Made by a program: the position numbers and the translations under genes
Notes under the pieces: model-generated
Databases searched by the model: none
What the model was told of the DNA's origin: nothing
The model's input: only the letters and a program-made list of their open reading frames with translations
Shown here: piece after piece, positions 16,838 through 25,057 of the stretch
Numbering within the stretch: position 1 is the first letter of the stretch
Layout: the number at the start of each line of letters is the position of its first letter
DNA from: Sphingomonas sp. TDK1
GTDB lineage: Bacteria; Pseudomonadota; Alphaproteobacteria; Sphingomonadales; Sphingomonadaceae
Reading direction: 5' to 3'
Length of the DNA stretch: 64,000 nucleotides
Assembly: GCF_001650735.1 (NCBI RefSeq)
Contig: NZ_LXVY01000003.1
Location: forward strand, 248,001-312,000

Positions 16838-17750
16838 CCGGGCGGGGAAGCTACGCGCGTGCTCGGTCGCCACGGTGCCGTGCTGCTCGACCTTCCCAGC
16901 AATGGCACGGGCGGCCGCCCGGAAGCGCTGCGCAGCGATCTGCGGCGCATGTTGCTGGAATCGCAGCCTGAAGAGGCCGTCCAGTGGAGCAAAAAGCTCG
17001 ACGGTGTCATCGCACTGGGCGGCGGGTGGCACGAACTGCGCGTCACCGATGGATCGACCACGGCCACCCATCTCCTCGTCGGTGCCGACGGCGCCTGGTC
17101 GAAGATTCGGCCGCTGCTATCGAGCGCGACGGCCGAATATATCGGCACCACCTTTGTCGAGACCTATCTTCACGACGTCGATGTCCTGCATCCCGCGACA
17201 GCCATCGCGGCAGGGGCGGGCGCGCTGTTTGCGCTCGCACCCGGCCTGGGCATCTTCGCACATCGCGAAGCGGGAGGTATCCTTCACACATATGCCGCAT
17301 TGAACTGTCCGCTCGGTTGGAGCGCAGGCATGGATTCCGGCGACGCTGCCGCCGCGACGGAGCGGCTGGCGCCCGAGTTCGACGGCCGGGCGCCTGCTCT
17401 GACAGCACTGATGGCCGACAGCGACACGGCACCGGCCGCGTCCGCTCCACGCGCTTCCGATTGGACATAGATGGGACCGGATCCCAGGCGTGACCCTGCT
17501 CGGCGACGCCGCGCACCTTGCGCCGCCGGCCGGCGAAAGCGCGAACCTGGCGCTACTCGATGGCGCCGAACTCGGCCAAGCGATCGCCGCACATCCTGGC
17601 GACATCGAAACGGAACTGGCGACCTACGAAGCCGCGATGTCTCCGCGCGGCACACAGGCGGCTAAGGAGGGGCACGAGATGCTGGCGCTACTGCTTCGCG
17701 CGCGCACCACGTGCACTCGTCGATTTCTTTCCCGGGAGGTCGGCACCTGA
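16838..17750 (+). pseudogene. TetX-like FAD monooxygenase, 5'-truncated and frameshifted
   Basis: The readable part begins at GGEATRVLGRHGAVLLDLPS and continues with GGRPEALRSDLRRMLLES and HLLVGADGAWSKIRPLLSS, all typical of the TetX/aklavinone-hydroxylase branch. The N-terminal FAD motif (about 100 residues) is missing. Near 17440 the frame shifts: one frame runs into TAG at 17468, while the next continues [20 protein letters not shown] and [19 protein letters not shown], the second FAD motif. The end at 17750 is intact. No function is expected. Confidence 0.8.
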
Positions 17751-18093
17751 TTGGTTCCAAGGCTGGATCCATGCCGGGGCCGTGATCGGCGGTGTCGACT
17801 AACCGGATCCCGCTCGGTCACGAAAGTCGGCGACCAGCTCAAAGCGGTTGAATGCCGTTGATGGGAACGTCGGCTTTCGCTGAGACCCGCTAATGGTCGC
17901 GAAACCCAAGCAGCCGGCTTTTGCGCCCGATTTCAGCCCTTCAGTAGGTTGATCGGCTGCCCAGCGGCGATCGCAAAGGATGGCACCCTATCGGCGCTCG
18001 GCAGCAGAAAGCAGGACACACACAACCCGTGCTAATGCGAAGCTGTTGCAAATTACGCGATTGTTTTCTATCGGGCGCCGAAAGGGGAAGTTG
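17751..18093. other. Intergenic region before a TonB receptor
   Basis: About 340 bp, probably carrying the promoter of the receptor gene at 18094. AAAGGGG before its ATG serves as ribosome site. No convincing Fur box or riboswitch was found. Confidence 0.45.
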
Positions 18094-20226
18094 ATGAAAT
18101 TCGCCATCGGCGTGATCGCCGCAGCTACCATCTGGACGGGAAGTGCGAAGGCGCAGGACAGCCGCGCCGACGAGGATGCGCTCGAGACCGCGCGCGAGGA
18201 TATCGTGGTGACGGCCGCGCGGACCAAATTGCCGGCCAGCGCGCTACCGCTGACGGTCGACGTGATTGATCGCGAGACGCTGTCGCGCCAAGTCGCGGTG
18301 TCCGGTTCCACCGTCGATGCAGTGTCGGCGCTGCTCCCGTCCTTCTCGCCGACGCGCGAGAAGATCACCGGCTTCGGCGAGACGCTGCGGGGCCGATCGC
18401 CGCTCTACGCGATCAACGGCATCCCGCAGACGACGCCGATCCGCGACGGCGCGCGTGACGGCTATACCATCGATCCCTTCTTCATCGACCGGGTCGAAGT
18501 GATCTACGGCTCCAACGCCCTGCAGGGCATCGGGGCGACGGGCGGGGTGGTCAATCAGGTCACCGTCGGTGCGCCCAAGGAAAATGGCTGGAGCGGGCGG
18601 ACCCTGCTTCAGGGGAATAGCGGCGACAATTTCTCCGGCGATTCGCTGGGCGGCAAGGTCGCCGGTCTGGTCAGCGTCCGCAGCGGCCGGTTCGATGCCA
18701 CCGCGGGCGCGGCGTTTGAGCGGCGCGGGGTATTTCTCGACGGGCGCGGGCGCCGCATCGGGCTCGACGGCAACCAGAGTGAGATCCAGGATACCGACAG
18801 CCTTTCCTTCTTCGGCCGGGCAGGCTTCGACCTCTCCGATACCGCCCGTATCGAGGTGATCGCCAATCGCTTCCGGCTGGAGGGCAACAACCATTACCTG
18901 CCCGTCGACGGCAACCGGGCGCTGGGCATTCCCGCCACCAGCCGGCGCGGACAGACGCCGGGGCAGCCCTCGACCGGCCTGGCCGAGATGGTGTCGGCCT
19001 CGCTCACCGACGGCGATCTGGCGGGCGGGGCGTTCACGCTGCAGGGCTTCTACAACCGCACCAGCGATACCTTTGCCGGCGGTATCCTGGCGACGTTCCA
19101 GGACGCGCGGATAGCGCCGGTGGGCACGCTGTTCGACCAGTCGCGCAACGTATCGCGCAAGATCGGCGGCAAGGTCAGCTACGAGCGTGCCGTGCCCGGG
19201 TTCGAGGCGCTGACGCTGACCGCAGGGTTCGACGCGCTGATCGATCGCACCAAGCAGGATCTCGTCCAGACCGGCCGCGCCTGGGTGCCGCAGACCGACT
19301 TCCGTAGCCTCGCGCCGGTCGGGCAGGCTAATCTGAAGCTGTTCGGCGGCGTCGTGCGGCTGGCTGGGGGCGTGCGCTACGAGAACGTCCAGCTCGACAT
19401 TCCCGACTATACGACGCTCGCCAGCGCGGGGGCGCGGGCGGTTACCGGCGGCAAGCCGTCGTTCGCGCGGGCCTTGTGGAACGGCGGCGTGGTGGTGGAG
19501 CCGGTCAAAGGCATCCGCGCCTATGGCAGCTATGCGGAAGGCTATACGATTGCCGATATCGGGCGCGTCCTGCGCGGCATCACCCAGCCCAATATCCGCA
19601 TCGCCGACTTTCTCGACCTGACGCCGGTCGTCTCGAACAACCGCGAGCTCGGCGTCGAGGTGAACCAGGGGCCGCTGGAGGCGAGCGCCACCTATTACTG
19701 GTCGTCGAGCGATCTGGGCCAGGTGCTGGTGCGCGCCAGCGACGGCATATTCAACGTGATGCGCCAGCCGATCGACATCGAGGGGCTGGAAGTGAACCTC
19801 AACGTCCGCACCCCGCTGCCGGGGCTGAAGCTCGGGACCGGCTTCGCGCATGTGAGTGGGCGCACGGATACCAATGGCGACGGCAGGATGGACGCCGATC
19901 TCGACGGCGCCAACATCTCGCCAGACCGGCTCAACCTGAACATCGACTATGCCCGCGGACGCTTCAGCGCACGCCTCCAGGGCCGCTATTATCTGTCACG
20001 CCGGTTCCAGGGGCAGCCGATCGCCAATGATTTCGTCGGCTACCGGCTGTTCGACGCCTATGTTGCCTATGACCTGCCGATCGGCCGCATGATGCTGAGC
20101 GTCCAGAACCTCGGCAACACCGACTATGTCACCTATTACAGCGACACGCAGGGGCCGACCGACAACGCCCGCTTCTATACGGGGCGCGGCCGCAACTTCA
20201 CGCTGAGCTGGCAGGCCGGGTTCTGA
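18094..20226 (+). CDS. TonB-dependent outer-membrane receptor
   Basis: 710 aa. Signal peptide KFAIGVIAAATIWTGSAKAQ, TonB box region DIVVTAARTKLP, plug domain with INGIPQTTPIRDGA and IDRVEVIYGSNALQGIGATGG, and a 22-strand barrel ending in ...FTLSWQAGF with terminal Phe. ATG 18094 is chosen for the signal peptide and the AAAGGGGAAG before it. It is coupled to a PepSY membrane protein (TGATG). This pairing is common for siderophore or haem uptake, where the PepSY protein reduces or releases iron; the ligand is an inference. Confidence 0.92.
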   Translation: MKFAIGVIAAATIWTGSAKAQDSRADEDALETAREDIVVTAARTKLPASALPLTVDVIDRETLSRQVAVSGSTVDAVSALLPSFSPTREKITGFGETLRGRSPLYAINGIPQTTPIRDGARDGYTIDPFFIDRVEVIYGSNALQGIGATGGVVNQVTVGAPKENGWSGRTLLQGNSGDNFSGDSLGGKVAGLVSVRSGRFDATAGAAFERRGVFLDGRGRRIGLDGNQSEIQDTDSLSFFGRAGFDLSDTARIEVIANRFRLEGNNHYLPVDGNRALGIPATSRRGQTPGQPSTGLAEMVSASLTDGDLAGGAFTLQGFYNRTSDTFAGGILATFQDARIAPVGTLFDQSRNVSRKIGGKVSYERAVPGFEALTLTAGFDALIDRTKQDLVQTGRAWVPQTDFRSLAPVGQANLKLFGGVVRLAGGVRYENVQLDIPDYTTLASAGARAVTGGKPSFARALWNGGVVVEPVKGIRAYGSYAEGYTIADIGRVLRGITQPNIRIADFLDLTPVVSNNRELGVEVNQGPLEASATYYWSSSDLGQVLVRASDGIFNVMRQPIDIEGLEVNLNVRTPLPGLKLGTGFAHVSGRTDTNGDGRMDADLDGANISPDRLNLNIDYARGRFSARLQGRYYLSRRFQGQPIANDFVGYRLFDAYVAYDLPIGRMMLSVQNLGNTDYVTYYSDTQGPTDNARFYTGRGRNFTLSWQAGF

Positions 20227-21326
20227 TGCACGTTCTGGCCCTGCTGCATCGCTGGATCGGCGCGATCGGCGGCCTGTTGCTCGCGGTGCTAGGGCTGACG
20301 GGGACGCTGCTCGTGTGGCGCGACGAACTCACCTTCGTCGCGCATGCCGGGGATCCCGTCCGGGCAGATCCGGTGGCGCTGGGGAGAGTTGTCGGCTTGG
20401 TATCGGAGGGAGGAAGGCCGATCGACCGCATCACGTTCGCGGGTGACGGGCTCGGCGTCCATCAGGTGCTGTTCCGGGACGGCGGCGGGGCCTATCTCAG
20501 CCAGGCTGGGGAGACGGTCGCCCGCTGGTCGGCGGCGTGGCAGCGGCCTGAGCTATGGCTGTTCGATCTCCACCATCGCCTGCTGATCGGCGACGCGGGG
20601 GAGACGATCACCGGCATCGCCGGCCTGGTCGGGCTGTTCTTCGTCGTCACGGGGTTGGTGCTGTGGTGGCGAACCCGGCGTCGCTTTCGCCTGCGGGCTT
20701 GGCCCGTGACGATGAAGTCCGGTGCGATCGTCCACCATCACCGCGATATGGGCGTGGTGGCTGCGCCCTTGCTGCTCGTCTCGTTGGTAACGGGGGTGCT
20801 GATGGTGTTTCCCGCCCTGGGCGGCGGCCTGATCGTCGAAGCGCGCTTGCGCCCGCCGAAGGTGGAGGGGCACCGCGCGGCCCCGGCTCACCGCGATCTG
20901 GCGCCGCTTTTCCGGGCTGCATCGGTGATGTTTCCGGGTGCCGAGTTCCGCCGCCTGCAATGGCCGCAAAAGATCGGGTCGCCCATCGTTCTCCGGCTGC
21001 GGCAGTCCTTCGAATGGACCCCGAACGGGCGTACCTTCGTCTATGCGGATCCCGTCACGCTGGCGATCCTGGGCCGCGCCAATCCCGCTGAGGGAGGCAC
21101 TGGGGCTTCGATCCGCGAGAAGCTCTATCCGATCCACGCCGCCAAGACCGGAGGTGTGCTCTGGAAGCTAGCCATGAGCGTGTCCGGCGTCGCACTGGCT
21201 CTGCTCGGCAGCTTGGCAGTGTATGCATTCTGGCGGACGCAGTGGAATATTCTTAGTGCCAAACGCAGGAAGTCGAAGGATAGGTCTCAAGCGGCGGGGC
21301 AGAACATGGCTCCCATCAGGCGGTGA
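20226..21326 (+). CDS. PepSY-associated transmembrane protein
   Basis: 366 aa. N-terminal helix with the family signature LHRWIGAIGGLLLAVLGLTG (residues 7-26), a PepSY-like periplasmic region, further helices near 130-150 and 180-205 with HHHRDMGVVAAPLLLVSL, and a last helix near 325-345. Such proteins (PiuB/FsrB-like) bind haem through His residues and are thought to reduce ferric siderophores or iron in the periplasm. The ATG overlaps the stop of the TonB receptor by one base. Confidence 0.85.
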   Translation: MHVLALLHRWIGAIGGLLLAVLGLTGTLLVWRDELTFVAHAGDPVRADPVALGRVVGLVSEGGRPIDRITFAGDGLGVHQVLFRDGGGAYLSQAGETVARWSAAWQRPELWLFDLHHRLLIGDAGETITGIAGLVGLFFVVTGLVLWWRTRRRFRLRAWPVTMKSGAIVHHHRDMGVVAAPLLLVSLVTGVLMVFPALGGGLIVEARLRPPKVEGHRAAPAHRDLAPLFRAASVMFPGAEFRRLQWPQKIGSPIVLRLRQSFEWTPNGRTFVYADPVTLAILGRANPAEGGTGASIREKLYPIHAAKTGGVLWKLAMSVSGVALALLGSLAVYAFWRTQWNILSAKRRKSKDRSQAAGQNMAPIRR

Positions 21327-21561
21327 GCGACGGCTAGCGACTAGCGTAAGCCGTTCTCATCACCGGGTGAGAACGACGGGTCGGGCCGAAAGCAGCGATC
21401 GGCGGTACCAATCACCTGATCCGCAGGTGCGCCCAGAATTCTTGTTCCCGGACTGGCGGCTCCTGCTCCACCGGCGGACGCGGAACATCCCCGCCTGCCG
21501 CATCCAGAAGCAGATCTTGCGGCCGCCGGCACAGCTAGCGCTGCGCAAGCGGCCCGAATTG

Positions 21562-23586
21562 CTAGAACGACACGCGCGCGCCGATCCGAAGCGTACGCGG
21601 CTCGACGACGCGACTTAGCCGCCCCTCGGTGGGACCGTCACGATCGACCGACGGGATGTAGGATTCGTAGAAATAGGCAATGTCCTTGTCCCGGCTGTCG
21701 AGCAGGTTCAGCACCTCGCCATAGACTTCGAGGCGCCCGATTTTCCGTGCTGCCCGAAGGTTGACCACCGTGCTGCCGTGATCGCGCGCGCTGTTGTCCT
21801 CGATCAGCGGGTACCGCCCGAGGTGCCGGACGCGGAGGCTGGCTTCCCAAGGCGCCAGCACCACCGCCACGCCCGCGGATGCGGCGTTCTCGAAGGCATT
21901 CGGGATGCGGTCGCCATTGTCATAACGCGATCGGCTCGCCGTATAGTTGCCGTCGAGCGCCAGCCAGGGTGCAGGCCGCCAGAAGGCAACCAGTTCGTAG
22001 CCATGTCGCCGGCTCGCGCCGGTGGGCTCTACCGCGTTAGAGTCACCCACGAACCGGAGTTCGCTGCCGACGTCCAGCCACCAATAGGTGCCGGTGAGGG
22101 TCACCCCGCCGTGCTGCCAGCGCGCGCCCAGCTCCTTGCCCGTACCGCGGACCAGAACCGGCACTCGCGTCTCGACGTTGACGGCCCCCCGCACGTCGTT
22201 CGAGTGGAAGCCGCGACCCCAGTTCGCATAGAGCTCGATCTGCGGGGTCAGGGCGTAGGCTACCGAAGCCTTGGGCGAGACGATGCTGTCGCTGCCGGCG
22301 CCCTCACCCAATGAAGCCGCGGCGGCATCGCGAGCGCGTACGGCGTAACGGTAGCCATCACCGCGCAGCCCAGCCATGATGCGGAGCCCCGCCAGCGGTT
22401 TCCAGGTCGCCTCGCCGTACAGTGCGGCCGACGCTTCCTCGACGTGATAGCGCCCGAGCGAGAAGAGCGGCGCGCGATCGGCGGTACGGGCGACGCCGAC
22501 ATTGCCGATGTGGTCGTAACGGCCTTCGCTGCCGACCGAAAGGGCGAGCGCTGGCGCCACCTGCCAGCGTTTCTCGGCGCGTCCGCCGACGATCCACCGC
22601 TTGTCGAACTGGCGGATCTGCGCGCTGGTGCCATCCGGATCGGCATAGGTCGGGTTCGAGTACATCGACCAATCGTAAAACTGGCCATACAGGTTCGCGT
22701 CCCACCCCTGCTGATGCACGGCGACGCTGCCGATCAGCCGGGTGGTGCGGCCGCGTGCGCTGGGATCGGGCGAGCAGAACACGTCCGGGCAGACGGCGGT
22801 GCCGATGATCCGTTCGGGGATCTGCTCGGTGGGGCGCCAGGTCGCGTGATAGGCGTTTAGCGTCACGGCGATCGCGCCGGTCCCGAGCGGCGCCGCGTAT
22901 TTGGCGAAGCCGGAAGCATGCCGCAAATGCTCCGGCTCCTGCCACGGGCCGTCATAGGCGCGAAGCTGACCCACCAGCGTCAGCGTGCCTGGGCCGACGC
23001 CATCCGTCGTCCCACCCGCCGCGATCCGGCGATAGCCATAGGACCCGCCTTCGATCGACAGCCAGGGACTTTCGAACCCATCGATCGTCGTCATGTATGC
23101 GGCACCTGCGAGCGCGAAGTCGCCGCCATCGGCACGGTAGGGGCCTTTGCGAAAGTCCTCGCGACCGACGATCTCCGGAATCAATCCATTGAGATCGAGA
23201 TACCCCTGCCCATGACCATGGCTGCGCAGGTTCATCTGCACGCCGTCGACATAGGTGGTGAAATCGGTGCCGTGGTCGAGATTGAAGCCGCGCAGGAAAT
23301 ACTGGTTGGCCTTGCCGCTGCCGGAATGCTGGGCGGCGATCATGCCGGGCACTGCCTCCAGCAGCTCGGCAACCCGCAGCAGCGGGCGCACCAGCAGGTC
23401 GGCGCCGGTGATCGAGCCTTCGCTCGCGGCCTGCGCGACGCCGATCTTGCTTTCTCCGCGCCCGAACACGAGGATTTCGTCCCCCTCCTTGGCGGGCGCA
23501 GGCGGCAAGGTTCCCGATTGGGCGAAGGCCGCAGGCGAACCGCAAACGGACAACGCGGCGAGGCCGGACAAAAAGATAGGTCTCAA
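21562..23586 (-). CDS. TonB-dependent receptor under cobalamin riboswitch control
   Basis: 674 aa. TTG start supported by AGGAGA six bases upstream. Signal peptide RPIFLSGLAALSVCGSPAAFA, TonB-box region DEILVFGRGESK, plug with YFLRGFNLDHGTDFTTYVDG, and a barrel ending in ...LRIGARVSF. The cobalamin riboswitch about 185 nt upstream on the same strand implies transport of cobalamin, a corrinoid precursor or cobalt. The protein itself is not obviously a canonical BtuB, so ligand assignment depends on the riboswitch. No other B12 gene is in the window. Confidence 0.9.
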   Translation of the reverse strand: MRPIFLSGLAALSVCGSPAAFAQSGTLPPAPAKEGDEILVFGRGESKIGVAQAASEGSITGADLLVRPLLRVAELLEAVPGMIAAQHSGSGKANQYFLRGFNLDHGTDFTTYVDGVQMNLRSHGHGQGYLDLNGLIPEIVGREDFRKGPYRADGGDFALAGAAYMTTIDGFESPWLSIEGGSYGYRRIAAGGTTDGVGPGTLTLVGQLRAYDGPWQEPEHLRHASGFAKYAAPLGTGAIAVTLNAYHATWRPTEQIPERIIGTAVCPDVFCSPDPSARGRTTRLIGSVAVHQQGWDANLYGQFYDWSMYSNPTYADPDGTSAQIRQFDKRWIVGGRAEKRWQVAPALALSVGSEGRYDHIGNVGVARTADRAPLFSLGRYHVEEASAALYGEATWKPLAGLRIMAGLRGDGYRYAVRARDAAAASLGEGAGSDSIVSPKASVAYALTPQIELYANWGRGFHSNDVRGAVNVETRVPVLVRGTGKELGARWQHGGVTLTGTYWWLDVGSELRFVGDSNAVEPTGASRRHGYELVAFWRPAPWLALDGNYTASRSRYDNGDRIPNAFENAASAGVAVVLAPWEASLRVRHLGRYPLIEDNSARDHGSTVVNLRAARKIGRLEVYGEVLNLLDSRDKDIAYFYESYIPSVDRDGPTEGRLSRVVEPRTLRIGARVSF

Positions 23587-23770
23587 ACGTCTTCTCCTGG
23601 CGTCATGCGACTGCCGGTGGAGGCGTGCCGTTCGCGAACGGTCAGCGCGTACCGAGCGCGGACGCCGAGAGCGCCACGAGACGAACCGATGCGGCCTCCA
23701 CCGCTCGTTCGTCGCTCAGACGGAGAACCGTGCCACGGCCATCCCCTGGGCCAGGGCAAGAGCGACCTCT

Positions 23771-23960
23771 CGCTGGCAGGTCTCCTGGCTCACGGGTCGT
23801 CACTCGATGCACACCTTCCCAGGCCAAAGGCCCAGTGGCTGCTTCCATCGGAGGAAGCCCGCGCATCTCGCTCGCCGCTTACAGTTGCAGGGACAGCCTC
23901 GGCTTCGGGCGCAAGCGCCCACACCGCGTTCCCTATTAAGCTCCTCTCGGAGCACCAGCG
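23771..23960 (-). ncRNA. Cobalamin riboswitch
   Basis: Read on the minus strand, the conserved elements come in order: closing stem CGCTGG (23960-23955) pairing with CCAGCG (23776-23771), then TTAATAGGGAACGCGGTG, then the B12 box GCTGTCCCTGCAACTGTAAG, and the 3' element GAGCCAGGAGACCTGCC. This is the standard cobalamin aptamer layout. It lies upstream of the TonB receptor gene and likely shuts it off when adenosylcobalamin is plentiful. A small CCCTGG/CCAGGG hairpin just downstream may be part of the expression platform. Confidence 0.95.
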
Positions 23961-24229
23961 CGATCATGGTCCGGCAGAAGAGGTATTCTCCCGGATGCAG
24001 CGGCGTTAGCGATAAGAGATCGCAATCGCAACAAGTCTCGATTAGCGGAACGGCGGGCGGTTTGGCTGGAATGGCACGATGCTGGCCGGGGAGCTGCCGG
24101 TCCGCTTTCCACCAGCATGCGAAATTACGCACCAACGGCTGCCGACCGCACCTCGTTATTCAGATCATTCGCGGTCAATGTCCGGTCCTGACAAAAGGTA
24201 CCGTTCGGGCAACTCACGTTCAAGTCGGT

Positions 24230-24970
24230 GGGAAGGCATGGTCAGGATTTCTTCCCAGCCAATTGGGCACCGCCAGATCGCGGTCGTCGGGTGATCAGCG
24301 GCATCGTCCATGTGCTGCAGCCAGGCTGCCGTTGGAAGGACGCGCAGAGCGCCCATGGTCCGTATAAGACGCTGTACAACCGGCATAAACGTTGGTCGTA
24401 AAAGGGCGGCGGGCAGACGTTTCTGAAGCGTTGGCCGCTGCCGGCGGGCCACGGGCTGAGGTCCTGGTCGACAGCACGCATAGGAAGGCGCAGCGTTCGG
24501 CTGCCGGTGGAAGCGGGGGGCGTACGCTCAGGCAAGCGGCATCAGCCGAGGCGGGCGCAACGCCGAGATCCACGCCGTTGCCGACGCGCGAGGCAAGCCG
24601 CTCGCCTTCCTCCTGACGCCCGGCCAGGCGGCCGACTGTCGGGCAGCGGAAGCGTTGCTCGACGGTCTGCCGGCCCGCTGCATCGCCCATGCCGACCGCG
24701 CCCGTGACACCAACCACATCTCATCGAGCGGCAGGGCGCTGTCCCCAACATCCCGCCCAAGGCCAATCGACGCTGGAAAAGCTGCTTCAGCCGCAGTCTC
24801 TACAAGGGACGTGACGCCATCGAACGCATGTTCTGCCGCCTCAAAGACTGCCGGCGCCTCGCCACGCGCTATGACCGCACCGCCGCCATCTTCCTCGGCA
24901 GCATACACTTGGCCGCCAGCGTCATGTGGTTTTTGCGAGTCCCAGGCCTGGGAAGCCTGGCTTCAGTTTA
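24230..24970 (+). mobile_element. Decayed IS5-family transposase
   Basis: Pieces in shifting frames follow the order of an IS5-type transposase: FFPANWAPPDRGRRVISGIV, then HVLQPGCRWKDAQSAHGPYK; next RNAEIHAVADARGKPLAFLL and TPGQAADCRAAEALL; then AVPNIPPKANRRWKSCFSRS and AIERMFCRLKDCRRLATRYD near the C-terminus. At least three frame changes and an in-frame stop destroy it. Terminal inverted repeats were not identified. It separates the riboswitch leader from the sulfur island. Confidence 0.8.
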
Positions 24971-24997
24971 GCGATTATCATCGTTCGTTGGTCGAAC

Positions 24998-25027
24998 TTA
25001 TTTCTCTACTGATTAGGTAGGAAATAA
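24998..25027. promoter_or_regulatory. LysR-type (T-N11-A) operator before the first sulfur-island receptor
   Basis: TCTA-N9-TAGG (25005-25021) lies inside a wider inverted repeat, TTATTTC (24998-25004) and GAAATAA (25021-25027). The right half reads TTATTTCCTA on the minus strand, identical over ten bases to the left half of the site at 39103-39112. It is 30-60 bp upstream of the receptor ATG at 25058. Confidence 0.6.
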
Positions 25028-25057
25028 GCGGGTCCCGGAAAGTCGGGGGTCGCAAGC

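Noticed and set aside
18010..18065. Fur-box-like sequence before the TonB receptor at 18094
   Set aside because: ATGCGAA and TTGCAAAT are only loosely symmetrical and do not match a Fur consensus well enough.
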